NCBI GenBank assembly: GCA_963709485.1
Contig: CAVPWE010000003.1
Location: 1-64,000, forward strand
Direction of reading: 5' to 3'
Source: JAXDBM01 sp963709485
GTDB taxonomy: Bacteria > Desulfobacterota > Syntrophia > Syntrophales > Fen-1087
DNA: 64,000 nucleotides
Shown here: one piece after another, positions 25,524-33,998 of the stretch
Layout: the number at the start of each line of letters is the position of its first letter
Position numbering within the stretch: the stretch's first letter is position 1
Program-made: the position numbers and the translations under genes
Notes under the pieces: generated by a model
What the model saw: only the letters and a program-made list of their open reading frames with translations
What the model was told of the DNA's origin: nothing
Database searches by the model: none

Positions 25524-26099
25524 ATGAAGAAATTATTATTCGGAGCAGTTCTATTGGCCGGGCTGATGGTGTTCCCTGTCATGTCCATGGCACAGGTCAG
25601 CGTTCAGATCAATGTTCCGCTGCCCCCGCCGATTCCGTTTGTTGGACCGCCGAATGTGGTTATTTTACCCGGGACGGGCGTGTATGTTGTTCCCGATGTT
25701 CCGGAGGAGATCTTTTTCCGAAGCGGATGGTGGTGGCGGCATCACGGCGGGCACTGGTACCGCTCCAGATACTACGATCGTGGATGGGCCTATTACCGCG
25801 GGTATCCGGCGTGGCATAAAAGATTGCCCCCTGACTGGCGGTATCGTTACAGCAACCGTGTATGGGGCGCTCGTCCCTGGCATCCGAATCACATTCAATA
25901 CGGCAAGAAGGGTTATCCGCCCGGTTGGGGTCAGCCTCCCGGACGCCCCCCGGGTTATCAGGGCGGCGGCAGGCCTCCCGGCGGGCATCCCCCCGGTGGT
26001 CCCGGTGGCAGGCCTCCCGGTGGTCCCGGCGGCAGGCCGGGCGGTGGACCTCCCCCCGGTGGTTTTCATCCCGGTGCCGGACATCCCCCCGGGACATAG
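25524..26099 (+). CDS. Secreted Pro/Gly-rich protein
   Basis: A 191-residue exported protein. The signal peptide ends at SMAQ. The middle is rich in Trp, Tyr and His (FFRSGWWWRHHGGHWYRS), and the C-terminal third is a PPGG/GGRPPGG low-complexity tail. A very strong SD precedes the start. Similar short exported Trp/Tyr/Gly proteins occur in many deltaproteobacteria, without known function. It is followed by a smaller Gly-rich lipoprotein gene, and the two are probably expressed together. Confidence 0.75.
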   Translation: MKKLLFGAVLLAGLMVFPVMSMAQVSVQINVPLPPPIPFVGPPNVVILPGTGVYVVPDVPEEIFFRSGWWWRHHGGHWYRSRYYDRGWAYYRGYPAWHKRLPPDWRYRYSNRVWGARPWHPNHIQYGKKGYPPGWGQPPGRPPGYQGGGRPPGGHPPGGPGGRPPGGPGGRPGGGPPPGGFHPGAGHPPGT

Positions 26100-26197
26100 A
26101 GAATCCTGGAGGGAAAATTAGAAATGTCGGGGAAGCAGATATCGGGTTCACAGATACATCATGAATTTATTCCGATGAGATTGGAAAGGAGCAGGCG

Positions 26198-26410
26198 ATG
26201 AAGAGAATCATAAAGCTGGGAATTGTCTCCGTGTTAATGCTTGTGTCCATCGGCGGATGTTGTCCATACTGGTGGGGTCCACACGGCGGGGGTGGCGGAG
26301 GTTATCACAGAGGCGGCGGGCATGACAGGGGAGGGGGTTATTACAGAGGCGGAGGGTATGACAGGGGAGGAGGCTATTACAGGGGTGGAGGATACGAATA
26401 TCGGCGTTAG
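26198..26410 (+). CDS. Gly/Tyr-rich small lipoprotein
   Basis: A 70-residue protein with a lipobox (VSIGGC) after a short hydrophobic stretch, so it is probably a lipid-anchored envelope protein. The mature part consists of GGGYYRGGGYDRGGG-type repeats. AAAGGAG precedes the start. It lies on the plus strand, convergent with the micropeptide operon that ends at 26448. Confidence 0.7.
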   Translation: MKRIIKLGIVSVLMLVSIGGCCPYWWGPHGGGGGGYHRGGGHDRGGGYYRGGGYDRGGGYYRGGGYEYRR

Positions 26411-26441
26411 GGTTGAAAGTTGTGCATTGTCCTGTGGCACG

Positions 26442-26480
26442 TAAAAAACAGGGGCGGAGTCATTTCGACCCCGCCCCTGT
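26442..26480 (-). terminator. Rho-independent terminator of micropeptide operon A
   Basis: A perfect 10-bp GC-rich stem (26448-26457 with 26471-26480) is followed on the minus strand by TTTTTTAC. The same hairpin, with a one-base mismatch, ends micropeptide operon B at 42588-42612. Confidence 0.85.
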
Positions 26481-26570
26481 CTTCGAGAGAGGAAGTTTAT
26501 TGGCGCATCCGTCTGAGATCCCCTCCCGATGCCGCCTGCTATAGGGGCAGGCTGGCCTATGTCCAAATGT

Positions 26571-26648
26571 CTATTTGCCCTTCCTGTAAGCACAGGGTGT
26601 GCACATCGGGTCCACCCAACCCTTGTACAGCTTCTTGTCCTTCTTCAT
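26571..26648 (-). CDS. 25-residue micropeptide with KGWVDPMCTPC motif (operon A)
   Basis: A complete 25-codon frame beginning MKKDKKLYKGWV and containing WVDPMCTPCAY before a basic end. A strong SD (AGGAGGAAGGA) lies four bases before the ATG. The copy at 42699-42776 differs at six codons; four changes are synonymous and two are conservative (D/E, R/K). That pattern indicates selection on the peptide. It is the second gene of a two-gene micro-operon that ends at a terminator. The Lys-rich start and Cys-containing end recall RiPP precursors, but no modifying enzyme is nearby and I do not recognise the family. Confidence 0.75.
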   Translation of the reverse strand: MKKDKKLYKGWVDPMCTPCAYRKGK

Positions 26649-26681
26649 GATTCCTTCCTCCTCTCTGAATTCCACTATGGT

Positions 26682-26798
26682 TTATAATCCCTTGAACCCG
26701 CCCTGATAACGATGGCCGGTCCGGTTCCGCTCTGTTATCTTCCCCATGAGATCTTTCTGGGGGTTGAACTCGATTTTTTCTTTCAGGATGATGGTCAT
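26682..26798 (-). CDS. 38-residue micropeptide (operon A, first gene)
   Basis: A 38-codon frame beginning MTIILKEKIEFNPQKDL and ending GGFKGL. The copy at 42966-43082 has the same length and the same stop position. The core IEFNPQKD and the ERNRTGH segment are identical, and several other changes are conservative (L/I, M/L, F/L, K/R). A GGAAAAGGGG stretch upstream could act as a ribosome site. A longer overlapping frame on the same strand is less likely because it does not end at the same point in the two copies. The function is unknown. Confidence 0.65.
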   Translation of the reverse strand: MTIILKEKIEFNPQKDLMGKITERNRTGHRYQGGFKGL

Positions 26799-26842
26799 GG
26801 TCTTTTGATCCCCTTTTCCTTCTTTCCCCTTCTTTTGAGTCT

Positions 26843-26871
26843 ACAATAATCCCGAAAGCGGTTTGATACAA
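26843..26871 (-). promoter_or_regulatory. Promoter-like pair conserved before micropeptide operon A
   Basis: TTGTAT and TATTGT are separated by 17 bases on the minus strand. In operon B the pair is TTGTAT-N17-TAATGT, at the same distance from the coding region. This looks like a sigma-70 promoter. Confidence 0.55.
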
Positions 26872-26924
26872 TCGGAGGAACCCTGATTATCGTCTGGGAA
26901 AAGGGAGACAAAAGGGATCAGCCG

Positions 26925-26955
26925 ATCGGACATCCGGGATCGGTGTTTGTCCGAT
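26925..26955. promoter_or_regulatory. Inverted repeat ATCGGACA-N15-TGTCCGAT, copy A
   Basis: An 8-bp inverted repeat lies 54 bp upstream of the promoter-like pair. The identical arms and spacing occur at 43209-43239, also 54 bp from the promoter there. Similarity between the two loci ends just after this repeat. It may be an operator or the end of the duplicated unit. Confidence 0.6.
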
Positions 26956-27044
26956 GGGCGGGAAGGGGTCTTCATTTGACGTTGAAAATATTTTCTGATT
27001 CGCTTAAAAATGCGCAGGTTCGCAGGCTGACAAAAAGGGGTGCC

Positions 27045-27938
27045 ATGAGAACATCAGGGGTTGTCGGGTTCATTTTATTGGCCTGTCTGGCGATGCTGCC
27101 GCTGCAGGCGGCGGCTGCCGCGGACAATCAGGTCCTGTATGAAGGGGACTCAATCTATCACCACATCACCATCCGCCAGGACGGCGGGAAACGGTGCATG
27201 ATCTTCGGCCGGCAGCGTGATCTCCGTCAAACCTGCATCGAACTCGCGAAACCGGACGCCTCGGTTTTTGAATACACGGCAATGATGTTTGCCGGTTTCC
27301 TCTTTCGGCCGGATGCGGGGAAAGTCTGCCTGATCGGTCTTGGCGGCGGCTACGTCCCCACGGTCTTCAGGATGCATCTCCCGAAGGTTCGTCTCGAGAC
27401 CGTCGAGGTGGATCCTCTTGTGGAAAAGCTGGCCAGGGAACACTTTTCCTTTACCGTCCCGTCCGGCCATGCGCTGGCCATCGACGACGGCCGGCAGTTC
27501 CTGAAAAAAAATCGGGATCGTTACGACCAGATCTGGCTCGACGCATTCAACTCCGACTATGTCCCCGCACATATGACGACGAGGGAATTCCTGCAGCTTG
27601 CCAAATCGCGTCTGAACGAGGGAGGGATCGTCATCCAGAATCTTTTCTGCGACAACCGATTGTACGACGCGCAGATCGCGACCTTCCGGGCGGTCTTTGC
27701 AAAGGTGTTTGTCTTCGAAGGACAGAGGAGCAAGAGCTGCGTCATCGTTGCCTCCGACCGGCCCGCCTGCACACCGGCGGAGCTTCGAAAGCAGGCGCGG
27801 AAGCTTGGCGGAAAGATCGGCCGGATCGACCTCGGCGCAGAGTCCGGCAAGTGCGGGGTTGCCCCTGTTCCGAGGAATGCGCCGATCCTGACGGACGACT
27901 TCAACCCGGCGAATCTGCTCCTGATGCAGAAAAAGTAG
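27045..27938 (+). CDS. Exported spermidine-synthase-like protein
   Basis: A 297-residue protein with a signal peptide (MRTSGVVGFILLACLAML, then AAAAAD) followed by a spermidine-synthase-type Rossmann fold. The ligand-binding motif LIGLGGGYVPTVFR, the acidic ETVEVDP, and DDGRQFL followed by WLDAF are visible. Export of a polyamine-synthase fold is unusual; it may bind a ligand rather than make polyamine. I placed the start at 27045, after AAGGGG; the frame is open for 34 more codons upstream. The next gene encodes the membrane domain usually fused to such proteins. Confidence 0.8.
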   Translation: MRTSGVVGFILLACLAMLPLQAAAAADNQVLYEGDSIYHHITIRQDGGKRCMIFGRQRDLRQTCIELAKPDASVFEYTAMMFAGFLFRPDAGKVCLIGLGGGYVPTVFRMHLPKVRLETVEVDPLVEKLAREHFSFTVPSGHALAIDDGRQFLKKNRDRYDQIWLDAFNSDYVPAHMTTREFLQLAKSRLNEGGIVIQNLFCDNRLYDAQIATFRAVFAKVFVFEGQRSKSCVIVASDRPACTPAELRKQARKLGGKIGRIDLGAESGKCGVAPVPRNAPILTDDFNPANLLLMQKK

Positions 27939-27993
27939 AGGGGCGGCGTTCCCGGCTTCTTTTCAACGGGAACAATCCGGCTTGCGGAGAGAA

Positions 27994-28016
27994 CGGCGCC
28001 GTTCATGACGGCGCCG
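27994..28016 (+). other. Intercistronic hairpin
   Basis: CGGCGCCGT (27994-28002) pairs with 28008-28016 in a perfect 9-bp stem directly before the GGAGG ribosome site of the next gene. No U tract follows. It could adjust translation or protect the message. Confidence 0.5.
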
Positions 28017-28032
28017 GTACGGAGGAATGGAT

Positions 28033-28707
28033 ATGCCGATCGTTTACGCCGTCTTCATTCTGGATCTGGTAACATTCGGCGCGGTGGTGATGAGCCTGGA
28101 GATCCTCTCATCGAACCTGATGTCCCCCTACTTCGGGGGGTCCATCTACATTTGGGGAAGCATCATCAGCTCTTTCATGGTCCACTTCTCCGTGGGCTAC
28201 GTCTCCGGCGGCTACCTGTCGCGGCGCTTTCCCCGGATCACGGTGCTCAAGGTTTTCCTCCTGATCTGCTCACTCTGGGTGATCGGGATCCCGGCCTTTT
28301 ACAAATTCATCTGCGAACTGGTTTCCAACCGCATCGAGGACGTCCGTTTCGGTTCGCTGGTTGCCATGAACCTGATCTTCTTCGTTCCGGTCTCGATCAT
28401 GGCGATGGTTTCCCCGTACATCATCGGGATTACGACAACCTGGCGGCGGCCGACCTGGCTCACCGCGGGAATGGTCCTCTTCGTCTCCACCGTCGGATCC
28501 TTCTTCGGCACGAATATAACGGCCTTCTACCTGATCAATCTCTTTCCGGTCTCGCGGATTGTCGTCGGCCTGGGCCTGATCTGCCTTTGCGTCACGCTGT
28601 GTACGCTCGCCCTGCGCCCCGACCGCCGGATGGCGCAACAGGCTTCAGCGGATTGCCGCAGGGACGGAGGTCATCCATGCCCTGAGGGAGGCCCGGGAAC
28701 TGCTTGA
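28033..28707 (+). CDS. Membrane domain protein associated with spermidine-synthase-like proteins
   Basis: A 224-residue integral membrane protein with about six hydrophobic segments. The segment EILSSNLMSPYFGGSIYIWG, followed by GYVSGGYLSRRFP, is typical of the N-terminal transmembrane half of fused spermidine-synthase membrane proteins. Here the two halves are separate genes. The start at 28033 sits seven bases after GGAGG; the ATG at 28027 is too close to it. The C-terminal tail past the last helix is low in conserved features. Confidence 0.75.
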   Translation: MPIVYAVFILDLVTFGAVVMSLEILSSNLMSPYFGGSIYIWGSIISSFMVHFSVGYVSGGYLSRRFPRITVLKVFLLICSLWVIGIPAFYKFICELVSNRIEDVRFGSLVAMNLIFFVPVSIMAMVSPYIIGITTTWRRPTWLTAGMVLFVSTVGSFFGTNITAFYLINLFPVSRIVVGLGLICLCVTLCTLALRPDRRMAQQASADCRRDGGHPCPEGGPGTA

Positions 28708-28759
28708 ACAATGGTGTTCGGAATACAACCCCGGGCCGCGAACATCCAACGCACGCGTT

Positions 28760-30358
28760 TCAGGAACTGGTTGCCGCTCGTGGCCGGCTCCAACGGTTGA
28801 CGATCAGGACCGTAGCGATCGGGATCACCAGACCGATGATGCTCACGGTGATCATCAATCGGCCCAGTTCGCCGTAGATGCCTCGTTGGACGATGAAAAT
28901 CTGATTCATGTAATTGGCGCCGAGGCTCGCGGCGGAGAGCGCCAGGTTGGTGAAGGCCGCCATGACCGCAAAATAGGTGGCTTTCTGATTCTCCGGCGCC
29001 TCCCGTGCGATCCATGCCAGCATGGGCACCATGGCGACCTGGCCGAGCGGGGAGTCTGCCATGGTATCGACCAGGGCGATGGTGCGTGCGCCAAACCCGA
29101 AGACCCTCCCGGTCCATTCGTGAAGGCCATAGTACATCCCGACGAATGGCATCGTCATGACCGTGCCATAGAGCGTAAGAAACACGATGAGATAGGGAAT
29201 CGGCCGGCGGCTCATCCACCCCCGCAGGGCGAACATTCCCAGGATGGCCAGGATGGATGAGATTTGGCGCAAAGTGCCGAAGAAGGCCTCGTCAAAGCCG
29301 AGCACGTCTATCTGCCACCAGCTTGCTCCGGCGCCGGCCCCGGGCATGGCGCGGAACACGAAGATGATGATGGCGATGCCGACGATTTCCCGGCGCTTGT
29401 CCGGCGCCATATCCTTCAGGAGCTGGCGGATAAGATAACCGATAATAAGAAGCGAGACGCAGATAATCATTTCCATCTTGGCTGCAAACCGGGAAAGGCC
29501 CAGAAAAAGACTGGCGGCGACGAAGGCGGCGCTGCCGCCGAGAATCGTCCAGTTGGGCTTAAGCTCCGGCATCTCGGCATGCAGCATCCGGCCGATCTCC
29601 TGCTCGGAAAAACCACTGCGACGGTAGCGGCGGCGGCGCAGGATCAGGTGCGTGTCCCCAAAGGTCACACCCACGACCGAGACCATCGGGATCAGCAGGG
29701 ACAGCTTGTACATCACGACATAGGAAAGGGTTTGGGCCAGCCACCCGCCGATGCCGGCCACCAGGGCGCTGCCTCCGATGATGGCGATCCGGCCGAGGGT
29801 CTGCATGGTGACGTTCATGCGTTGCAGGTCTTTCTCCGGAATCGGCGCCCCGTTTTCGTCATGCCGCGGCACGGCCTCCACCGTCATGGCGTCTGCCACG
29901 ACATCCTGAAAAACAAAGCCAATGGGCAAAACCAGGGAGGCGACGATGTACCAGATCTCAAGAGGAAGGATGGCTGCCATCCACTCCTTGTACCCGGTGA
30001 GACCCACCATGATCAGAAGGCCGGCCGTCATCAGCAGCGCCCCGAAATAAACGAATAGCGATTTGCGCTTCCAGAAGAGATCAACCATGTGCCCGATGGG
30101 CATCTTGAGCGTCCAGGGAATCCCGGCCCAGAAACCCAGGCTCGCCAGAAAGGCCGCTGACAGACCCAACTGTTTCTTGACGAAAAAAACTTCGACGATG
30201 CCGGTAAAGCCCGAGACACCGGCAGCCAGGTAGACCATGAGCGGCGGGAGATAGCTCAGGCGCATTTCCCGGAAGATGCCGAGGAAATCGTCAATGAACC
30301 AGCGCCACGCCCGTTTCACGGCGAAGCCCGGAGGTATGGGGTTGGATTCCGTTTGCAT
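28760..30358 (-). CDS. Folate/biopterin (BT1-like) family major facilitator transporter
   Basis: A 532-residue protein with about 12 membrane segments. The N-terminal part GIPWTLKMPIGHMVDLFWKR matches the signature region of the BT1/FBT family and related MFS carriers. A hydrophilic loop with RRRRYRRSGFSEQEIG lies near the centre. The substrate is unknown. The gene is convergent with the spermidine-synthase-like pair and has its own upstream region. Confidence 0.75.
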   Translation of the reverse strand: MQTESNPIPPGFAVKRAWRWFIDDFLGIFREMRLSYLPPLMVYLAAGVSGFTGIVEVFFVKKQLGLSAAFLASLGFWAGIPWTLKMPIGHMVDLFWKRKSLFVYFGALLMTAGLLIMVGLTGYKEWMAAILPLEIWYIVASLVLPIGFVFQDVVADAMTVEAVPRHDENGAPIPEKDLQRMNVTMQTLGRIAIIGGSALVAGIGGWLAQTLSYVVMYKLSLLIPMVSVVGVTFGDTHLILRRRRYRRSGFSEQEIGRMLHAEMPELKPNWTILGGSAAFVAASLFLGLSRFAAKMEMIICVSLLIIGYLIRQLLKDMAPDKRREIVGIAIIIFVFRAMPGAGAGASWWQIDVLGFDEAFFGTLRQISSILAILGMFALRGWMSRRPIPYLIVFLTLYGTVMTMPFVGMYYGLHEWTGRVFGFGARTIALVDTMADSPLGQVAMVPMLAWIAREAPENQKATYFAVMAAFTNLALSAASLGANYMNQIFIVQRGIYGELGRLMITVSIIGLVIPIATVLIVNRWSRPRAATSS

Positions 30359-30637
30359 TCAAAAAACCTGTACCGTTCCGTTGTGAGGGTGAGAGTATAT
30401 TCCGAAGGATCTTGTGTGTCAATTTCACGATGACCACAAGATTTGCAGTAGGGCACACGGGTTGCCGCACCGCCTGGCGCCGTCGTGACCTAAAGCGGAT
30501 CCGGGATGCACGATGCGGGATGCCATCGGACATGCTTTTTCTTGACTTCGGCCGACCATATATTTTATGAAGCGTGCAAGTAAGGAAATGAAGCCGCAGG
30601 CAGGCGGCCCGATCCGCCCGCGGCAATTGACAGTTGG
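30359..30637. other. Divergent intergenic region
   Basis: This is the gap between the divergent MFS gene and the acyl-CoA ligase gene and should hold both promoters. No gene or repeat is supported in this part. Confidence 0.4.
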
Positions 30638-30668
30638 AGGCCGCGGAGATTCTGCGGCCTTGTTTTTA
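30638..30668 (+). terminator. Terminator-like hairpin in the leader of the acyl-CoA ligase gene
   Basis: AGGCCGC (30638-30644) pairs with GCGGCCT (30654-30660), followed by TGTTTTTAT on the plus strand. No gene ends upstream on this strand, so the hairpin lies in the 5' leader and could act as an attenuator. Confidence 0.5.
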
Positions 30669-30725
30669 TCCGGTGGCGGCTCTCAGGACTTCCGGGGGAC
30701 GGAAAACAAAGAGGGGAGAACCATC

Positions 30726-32285
30726 ATGAAAGGGATCAATCTGGCAAGTTGTCTGGAGAATTCCGTGCATGCCCATCCGGGGAGAGTGGCCCTGATCTTC
30801 GAGGAGGAACGCTGGACGTTCAGGGAACTCGACGCCGAAGCCAACCGGATCGCCAACGGCCTCGCGGATCTGGGTGTGGAAAAGGGGGACAGGGTGTCTC
30901 TCTTTCTTCCCAACTGCCCGGAGTTCCTGTTCTGGTATTTCGGCGTTCTGAAGATGGGAGCCGTCGTCAATCCGATCAATACGATGCTCAAAGAGCGGGA
31001 ACTGGAATACGTGATCCGGGACTGCACCCCGAAGGTTCTTGTCACCGCGGAGGAACTGGCGGCGGTCCCCCGTCATGTCTACAGGCTGCCGGGGATCGAG
31101 ATCGGGAAAATGATCGTGGTCCACGGGAAGGACACCGACGGGATCGTTGACCATGAAACATGGGTGAAGGGATATCCCCAGACCTTCGATGCGATTCCCG
31201 TCGAACAGGACGATCTTGCCGCCATTCTCTACACCTCCGGAACGACGGGGCAGCCGAAAGGCGTCATGCTGACCCACCTGAATCTCTGGACCAACGCCCG
31301 GCATTGTGCCGACTGGGCGGAGACAACGTATAACGACCTCACTGTCTGCGCCCTTCCGCTCTTTCATTCCTATGCCCTCACCCACGTGGTCGGCGAACTC
31401 TTTATCGAAGGCGGGGCGGTGGCCTGGCTGAAGCGCTTCGATCCGACTGCCTTTCTGGATGCAATGGCTCGACATCGGGCAACGGCGTGCCACTGTGTTG
31501 CGACGATGTACTATGCCTTGGTGAACCATCCCGCCGTGGACGACTACGCCGGCAGGATCCGCTTGCGGTATTGCGTGACCGGCGCGGCGGTGACCCCCGA
31601 GCCGATCCTCAGGGCATGGAATGCGAAGTTCACACCCATGAGCGAAGGGTACGGGCTTACGGAGGCGGCGCCTGTGGTCTTCATGAATCCGCTTCCCGGA
31701 AAGGGCGTGCAGAAGGTCATGTCCTGCGGCGTTCCCATCGTACCCGAAATCAAAGTGGGAGCCGTAAAAGACGATGGCAAGCCCGTGGCCGTCGGGGAAG
31801 TGGGAGAGCTGATTATCCAGGGGCCGAACGTGATGAAGGGATACTGGAACAAGCCGGAAGCGACGGCCAAGAGCCTCCGGGATGGCTGGCTCTATACGGG
31901 AGACATGGTCAGCTTTGACGAGGACGGCTATTATTATATCCGGGATCGCAAGAATGACATGATCAACCGCTCGGCCTTTAACATCTATCCAAAGGAACTC
32001 GAAGACGTCCTCTATACCCATCCGGCCGTTGCCGAAGCCCAGGTGGTGGGCATCCCCGATCTGGTCAAGGGGGAGGAGGTCGTTGCCTGCCTGGCCCTGA
32101 AGCCGGGGAATAAGACCACCGAGGAGGATGTTATCCATTTCTGCCGGAAGAACATGGCCGCCTACAAGGTGCCGAAGTACGTCCGTTTTTTCGAGGCCCT
32201 TCCGAAAACGGTCACGGGAAAGCTTGAAAAAATGACCCTGCGGAAGATCCTGCTGGAGGAAGGTGCGGCAAGTGATCGAGGATGA
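30726..32285 (+). CDS. Long-chain/aromatic acyl-CoA ligase (AMP-forming)
   Basis: A 519-residue AMP-binding enzyme. The family motifs are complete: YTSGTTGQPKGVMLTH, SEGYGLTEAAPV, YTGDMVSFDEDGYYYIRDR, and the C-terminal catalytic Lys in KTVTGKLEK. It would form an acyl-CoA from a fatty or aromatic acid. I set the start at 30726, after GGGGAG; the frame extends 53 codons upstream through the leader hairpin. It lies before a Tat flavoprotein gene on the same strand, but a 140-bp gap separates them. Confidence 0.9.
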   Translation: MKGINLASCLENSVHAHPGRVALIFEEERWTFRELDAEANRIANGLADLGVEKGDRVSLFLPNCPEFLFWYFGVLKMGAVVNPINTMLKERELEYVIRDCTPKVLVTAEELAAVPRHVYRLPGIEIGKMIVVHGKDTDGIVDHETWVKGYPQTFDAIPVEQDDLAAILYTSGTTGQPKGVMLTHLNLWTNARHCADWAETTYNDLTVCALPLFHSYALTHVVGELFIEGGAVAWLKRFDPTAFLDAMARHRATACHCVATMYYALVNHPAVDDYAGRIRLRYCVTGAAVTPEPILRAWNAKFTPMSEGYGLTEAAPVVFMNPLPGKGVQKVMSCGVPIVPEIKVGAVKDDGKPVAVGEVGELIIQGPNVMKGYWNKPEATAKSLRDGWLYTGDMVSFDEDGYYYIRDRKNDMINRSAFNIYPKELEDVLYTHPAVAEAQVVGIPDLVKGEEVVACLALKPGNKTTEEDVIHFCRKNMAAYKVPKYVRFFEALPKTVTGKLEKMTLRKILLEEGAASDRG

Positions 32286-32427
32286 TGGAACCAACAGGTA
32301 TGCCGCCCGGATATGGGGGCCGACGGACAGACCCCGGGGCGTTGACGTTACATGGATGCTTCCCTATGCTTCACTCAGGGAGGGCAAGTTATTTTAAAGA
32401 TGACGCCAAAAGAAAGGAGAAGATAGA

Positions 32428-33909
32428 ATGGTCGAAAAGAAAGGTTTAAGCAGACGGGACTTCGTCAAGGCAACGGCAGCCGGTGTCGGCGCCGCGGCTC
32501 TGTTCAGCGGATTTAATCCGAAGGACGCAATGGCTAAATTGCCAAAGAAGTGGGATGCGGAATCCGACGTGGTTATTGTCGGCGCCGGCGGGGCGGGACT
32601 TGCAGCCGCCGTTCAGATTGCCTCGCAGGGGAAAAGGGTCATTCTGCTCGAGAAGATGCCGACCTATGGCGGCAGCAGCCTCATCTGCGGTGGTGCGCTC
32701 GCCTTCGCGGGAACGGATCTGCAGGCTTCCGAGAATGTAAAGGATTCGAACGATCTATTTTACAAGGATCTTATGAAGGTCGGAGAGAACGCGAATGTCC
32801 CGGCACTGGTCAAAGCATATGTGGATAACCAGTTTGAGACTTATGAGTGGCTGAAGAAAGCCGGTGTGAAGTTCCTCAAACTCGGCATTGCCAGCGGGAT
32901 GAGCGTCCCCCGGTCCCATAATGTTATCCCCGCGGATCTCCTGAAAATCCTGAATAACGAGGCAAAGGCCCGTGGAGTCAAGTTCATGATGGGAACGTCC
33001 GCTACACGGCTTGTCGTGGACGAAAAGACAGGCAAGGTCAGAGGTGTGCAAGCGGACAGTAAAAAGAAAACGGTTTTCTACGGGGCGAAGAAAGGCGTAA
33101 TCCTGACCAGCGGCGGCTTCTCGCTGGATAAGGAAATGCTGGCCAAGTTTGTTCCCCCGATGGCCTTCTCAAAGGCCATGGTTGGCCGCGGATCCAATGG
33201 TGACGGACTGAAGATGGCCTGGTCCCTGGGCGCCGATATCAAGGACATGCCATACATCAAAGCGACCTTTGGCTTTGACCTGGAGGCCCAAACGATCAAA
33301 GACGACTTCGCACTCATGTTTTACCAGGGCGCCATCATTGTCAATAAAGAAGGGAAACGCTTTGTAAACGAGTCGATTTCCTACAAACTCGTGGGTGACG
33401 CTGCCCTGATTCAGAAAGATGCCATGGGCTTCCAGATCTATGATGCGGCCATAAGGAAGGCCGGGGAAAAGGATCCCTTCGGCCGCACTGCGAGCCTGGA
33501 GAGCAAAGGGAGAATCCAGAGTGCGACGACAATAAAAGAACTGGCCCAGAAGATCGGCGTTTCTGCCGACGCACTGGAGGCGACTGTCCAGGAATACAAT
33601 GCCGGTGTGGATAAGGGAGCCGACGCGCTTGGCCGGAAGACACTGGTTGCTGCATTCGGGAAGCCGGTGAAGATTAATCAGGCGCCCTTCTATGCCTTCC
33701 CTTCAACGGCCTACATCCTTGGCACCTACGGCGGGATCCTCACCAATGAAAAGGCCCAGGTCGTGGACGTATTCGGACAGCCGATAGCCGGCCTCTACGC
33801 AGCGGGAGAAATCGTCGGCGGTGTGCACGGCGCAGCATACATGACGGGGACGGCATTCGGAAAAGCGCTGATCTTCGGCAGGATCGCGGCAAAGAACATC
33901 CTTGCATAA
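32428..33909 (+). CDS. Tat-exported FAD-dependent reductase/dehydrogenase (flavocytochrome c/fumarate reductase family)
   Basis: A 493-residue flavoprotein. The N-terminus has a twin-arginine signal (SRRDFVKATAAGVGAAALFS), so it is probably folded with FAD before export. The FAD-binding motif DVVIVGAGGAGLAAAVQIAS and the C-terminal GLYAAGEIVGGVHG segment follow. The family includes periplasmic fumarate reductases, urocanate reductase and 3-ketosteroid dehydrogenases; haem-binding CXXCH motifs are absent. It could use an organic acceptor or donor in the periplasm. AAAGGAGA precedes the start. Confidence 0.88.
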   Translation: MVEKKGLSRRDFVKATAAGVGAAALFSGFNPKDAMAKLPKKWDAESDVVIVGAGGAGLAAAVQIASQGKRVILLEKMPTYGGSSLICGGALAFAGTDLQASENVKDSNDLFYKDLMKVGENANVPALVKAYVDNQFETYEWLKKAGVKFLKLGIASGMSVPRSHNVIPADLLKILNNEAKARGVKFMMGTSATRLVVDEKTGKVRGVQADSKKKTVFYGAKKGVILTSGGFSLDKEMLAKFVPPMAFSKAMVGRGSNGDGLKMAWSLGADIKDMPYIKATFGFDLEAQTIKDDFALMFYQGAIIVNKEGKRFVNESISYKLVGDAALIQKDAMGFQIYDAAIRKAGEKDPFGRTASLESKGRIQSATTIKELAQKIGVSADALEATVQEYNAGVDKGADALGRKTLVAAFGKPVKINQAPFYAFPSTAYILGTYGGILTNEKAQVVDVFGQPIAGLYAAGEIVGGVHGAAYMTGTAFGKALIFGRIAAKNILA

Positions 33910-33955
33910 GGCGCATATCGTATCTGCAGAATACACCGATATTTAAGATTAAATA

Positions 33956-33989
33956 AAGGGGGCCTGCAAGGAATCTTGCAGGCCCCCTT
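33956..33989 (-). terminator. Strong bidirectional-type hairpin terminator
   Basis: A perfect 15-bp stem (33956-33970 with 33975-33989) with a four-base loop. On the minus strand it is followed by TATTTAAT, so it would terminate the WYL remnant transcript; on the plus strand it also ends the flavoprotein gene region. Confidence 0.8.
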
Positions 33990-33998
33990 CGCTGCCAT

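Noticed and set aside
26557..26871. 104-codon minus-strand frame over micropeptide operon A
   Set aside because: A similar frame at 42994-43329 ends at a different place, while the 38- and 25-codon frames keep the same starts, stops and ribosome sites in both loci.
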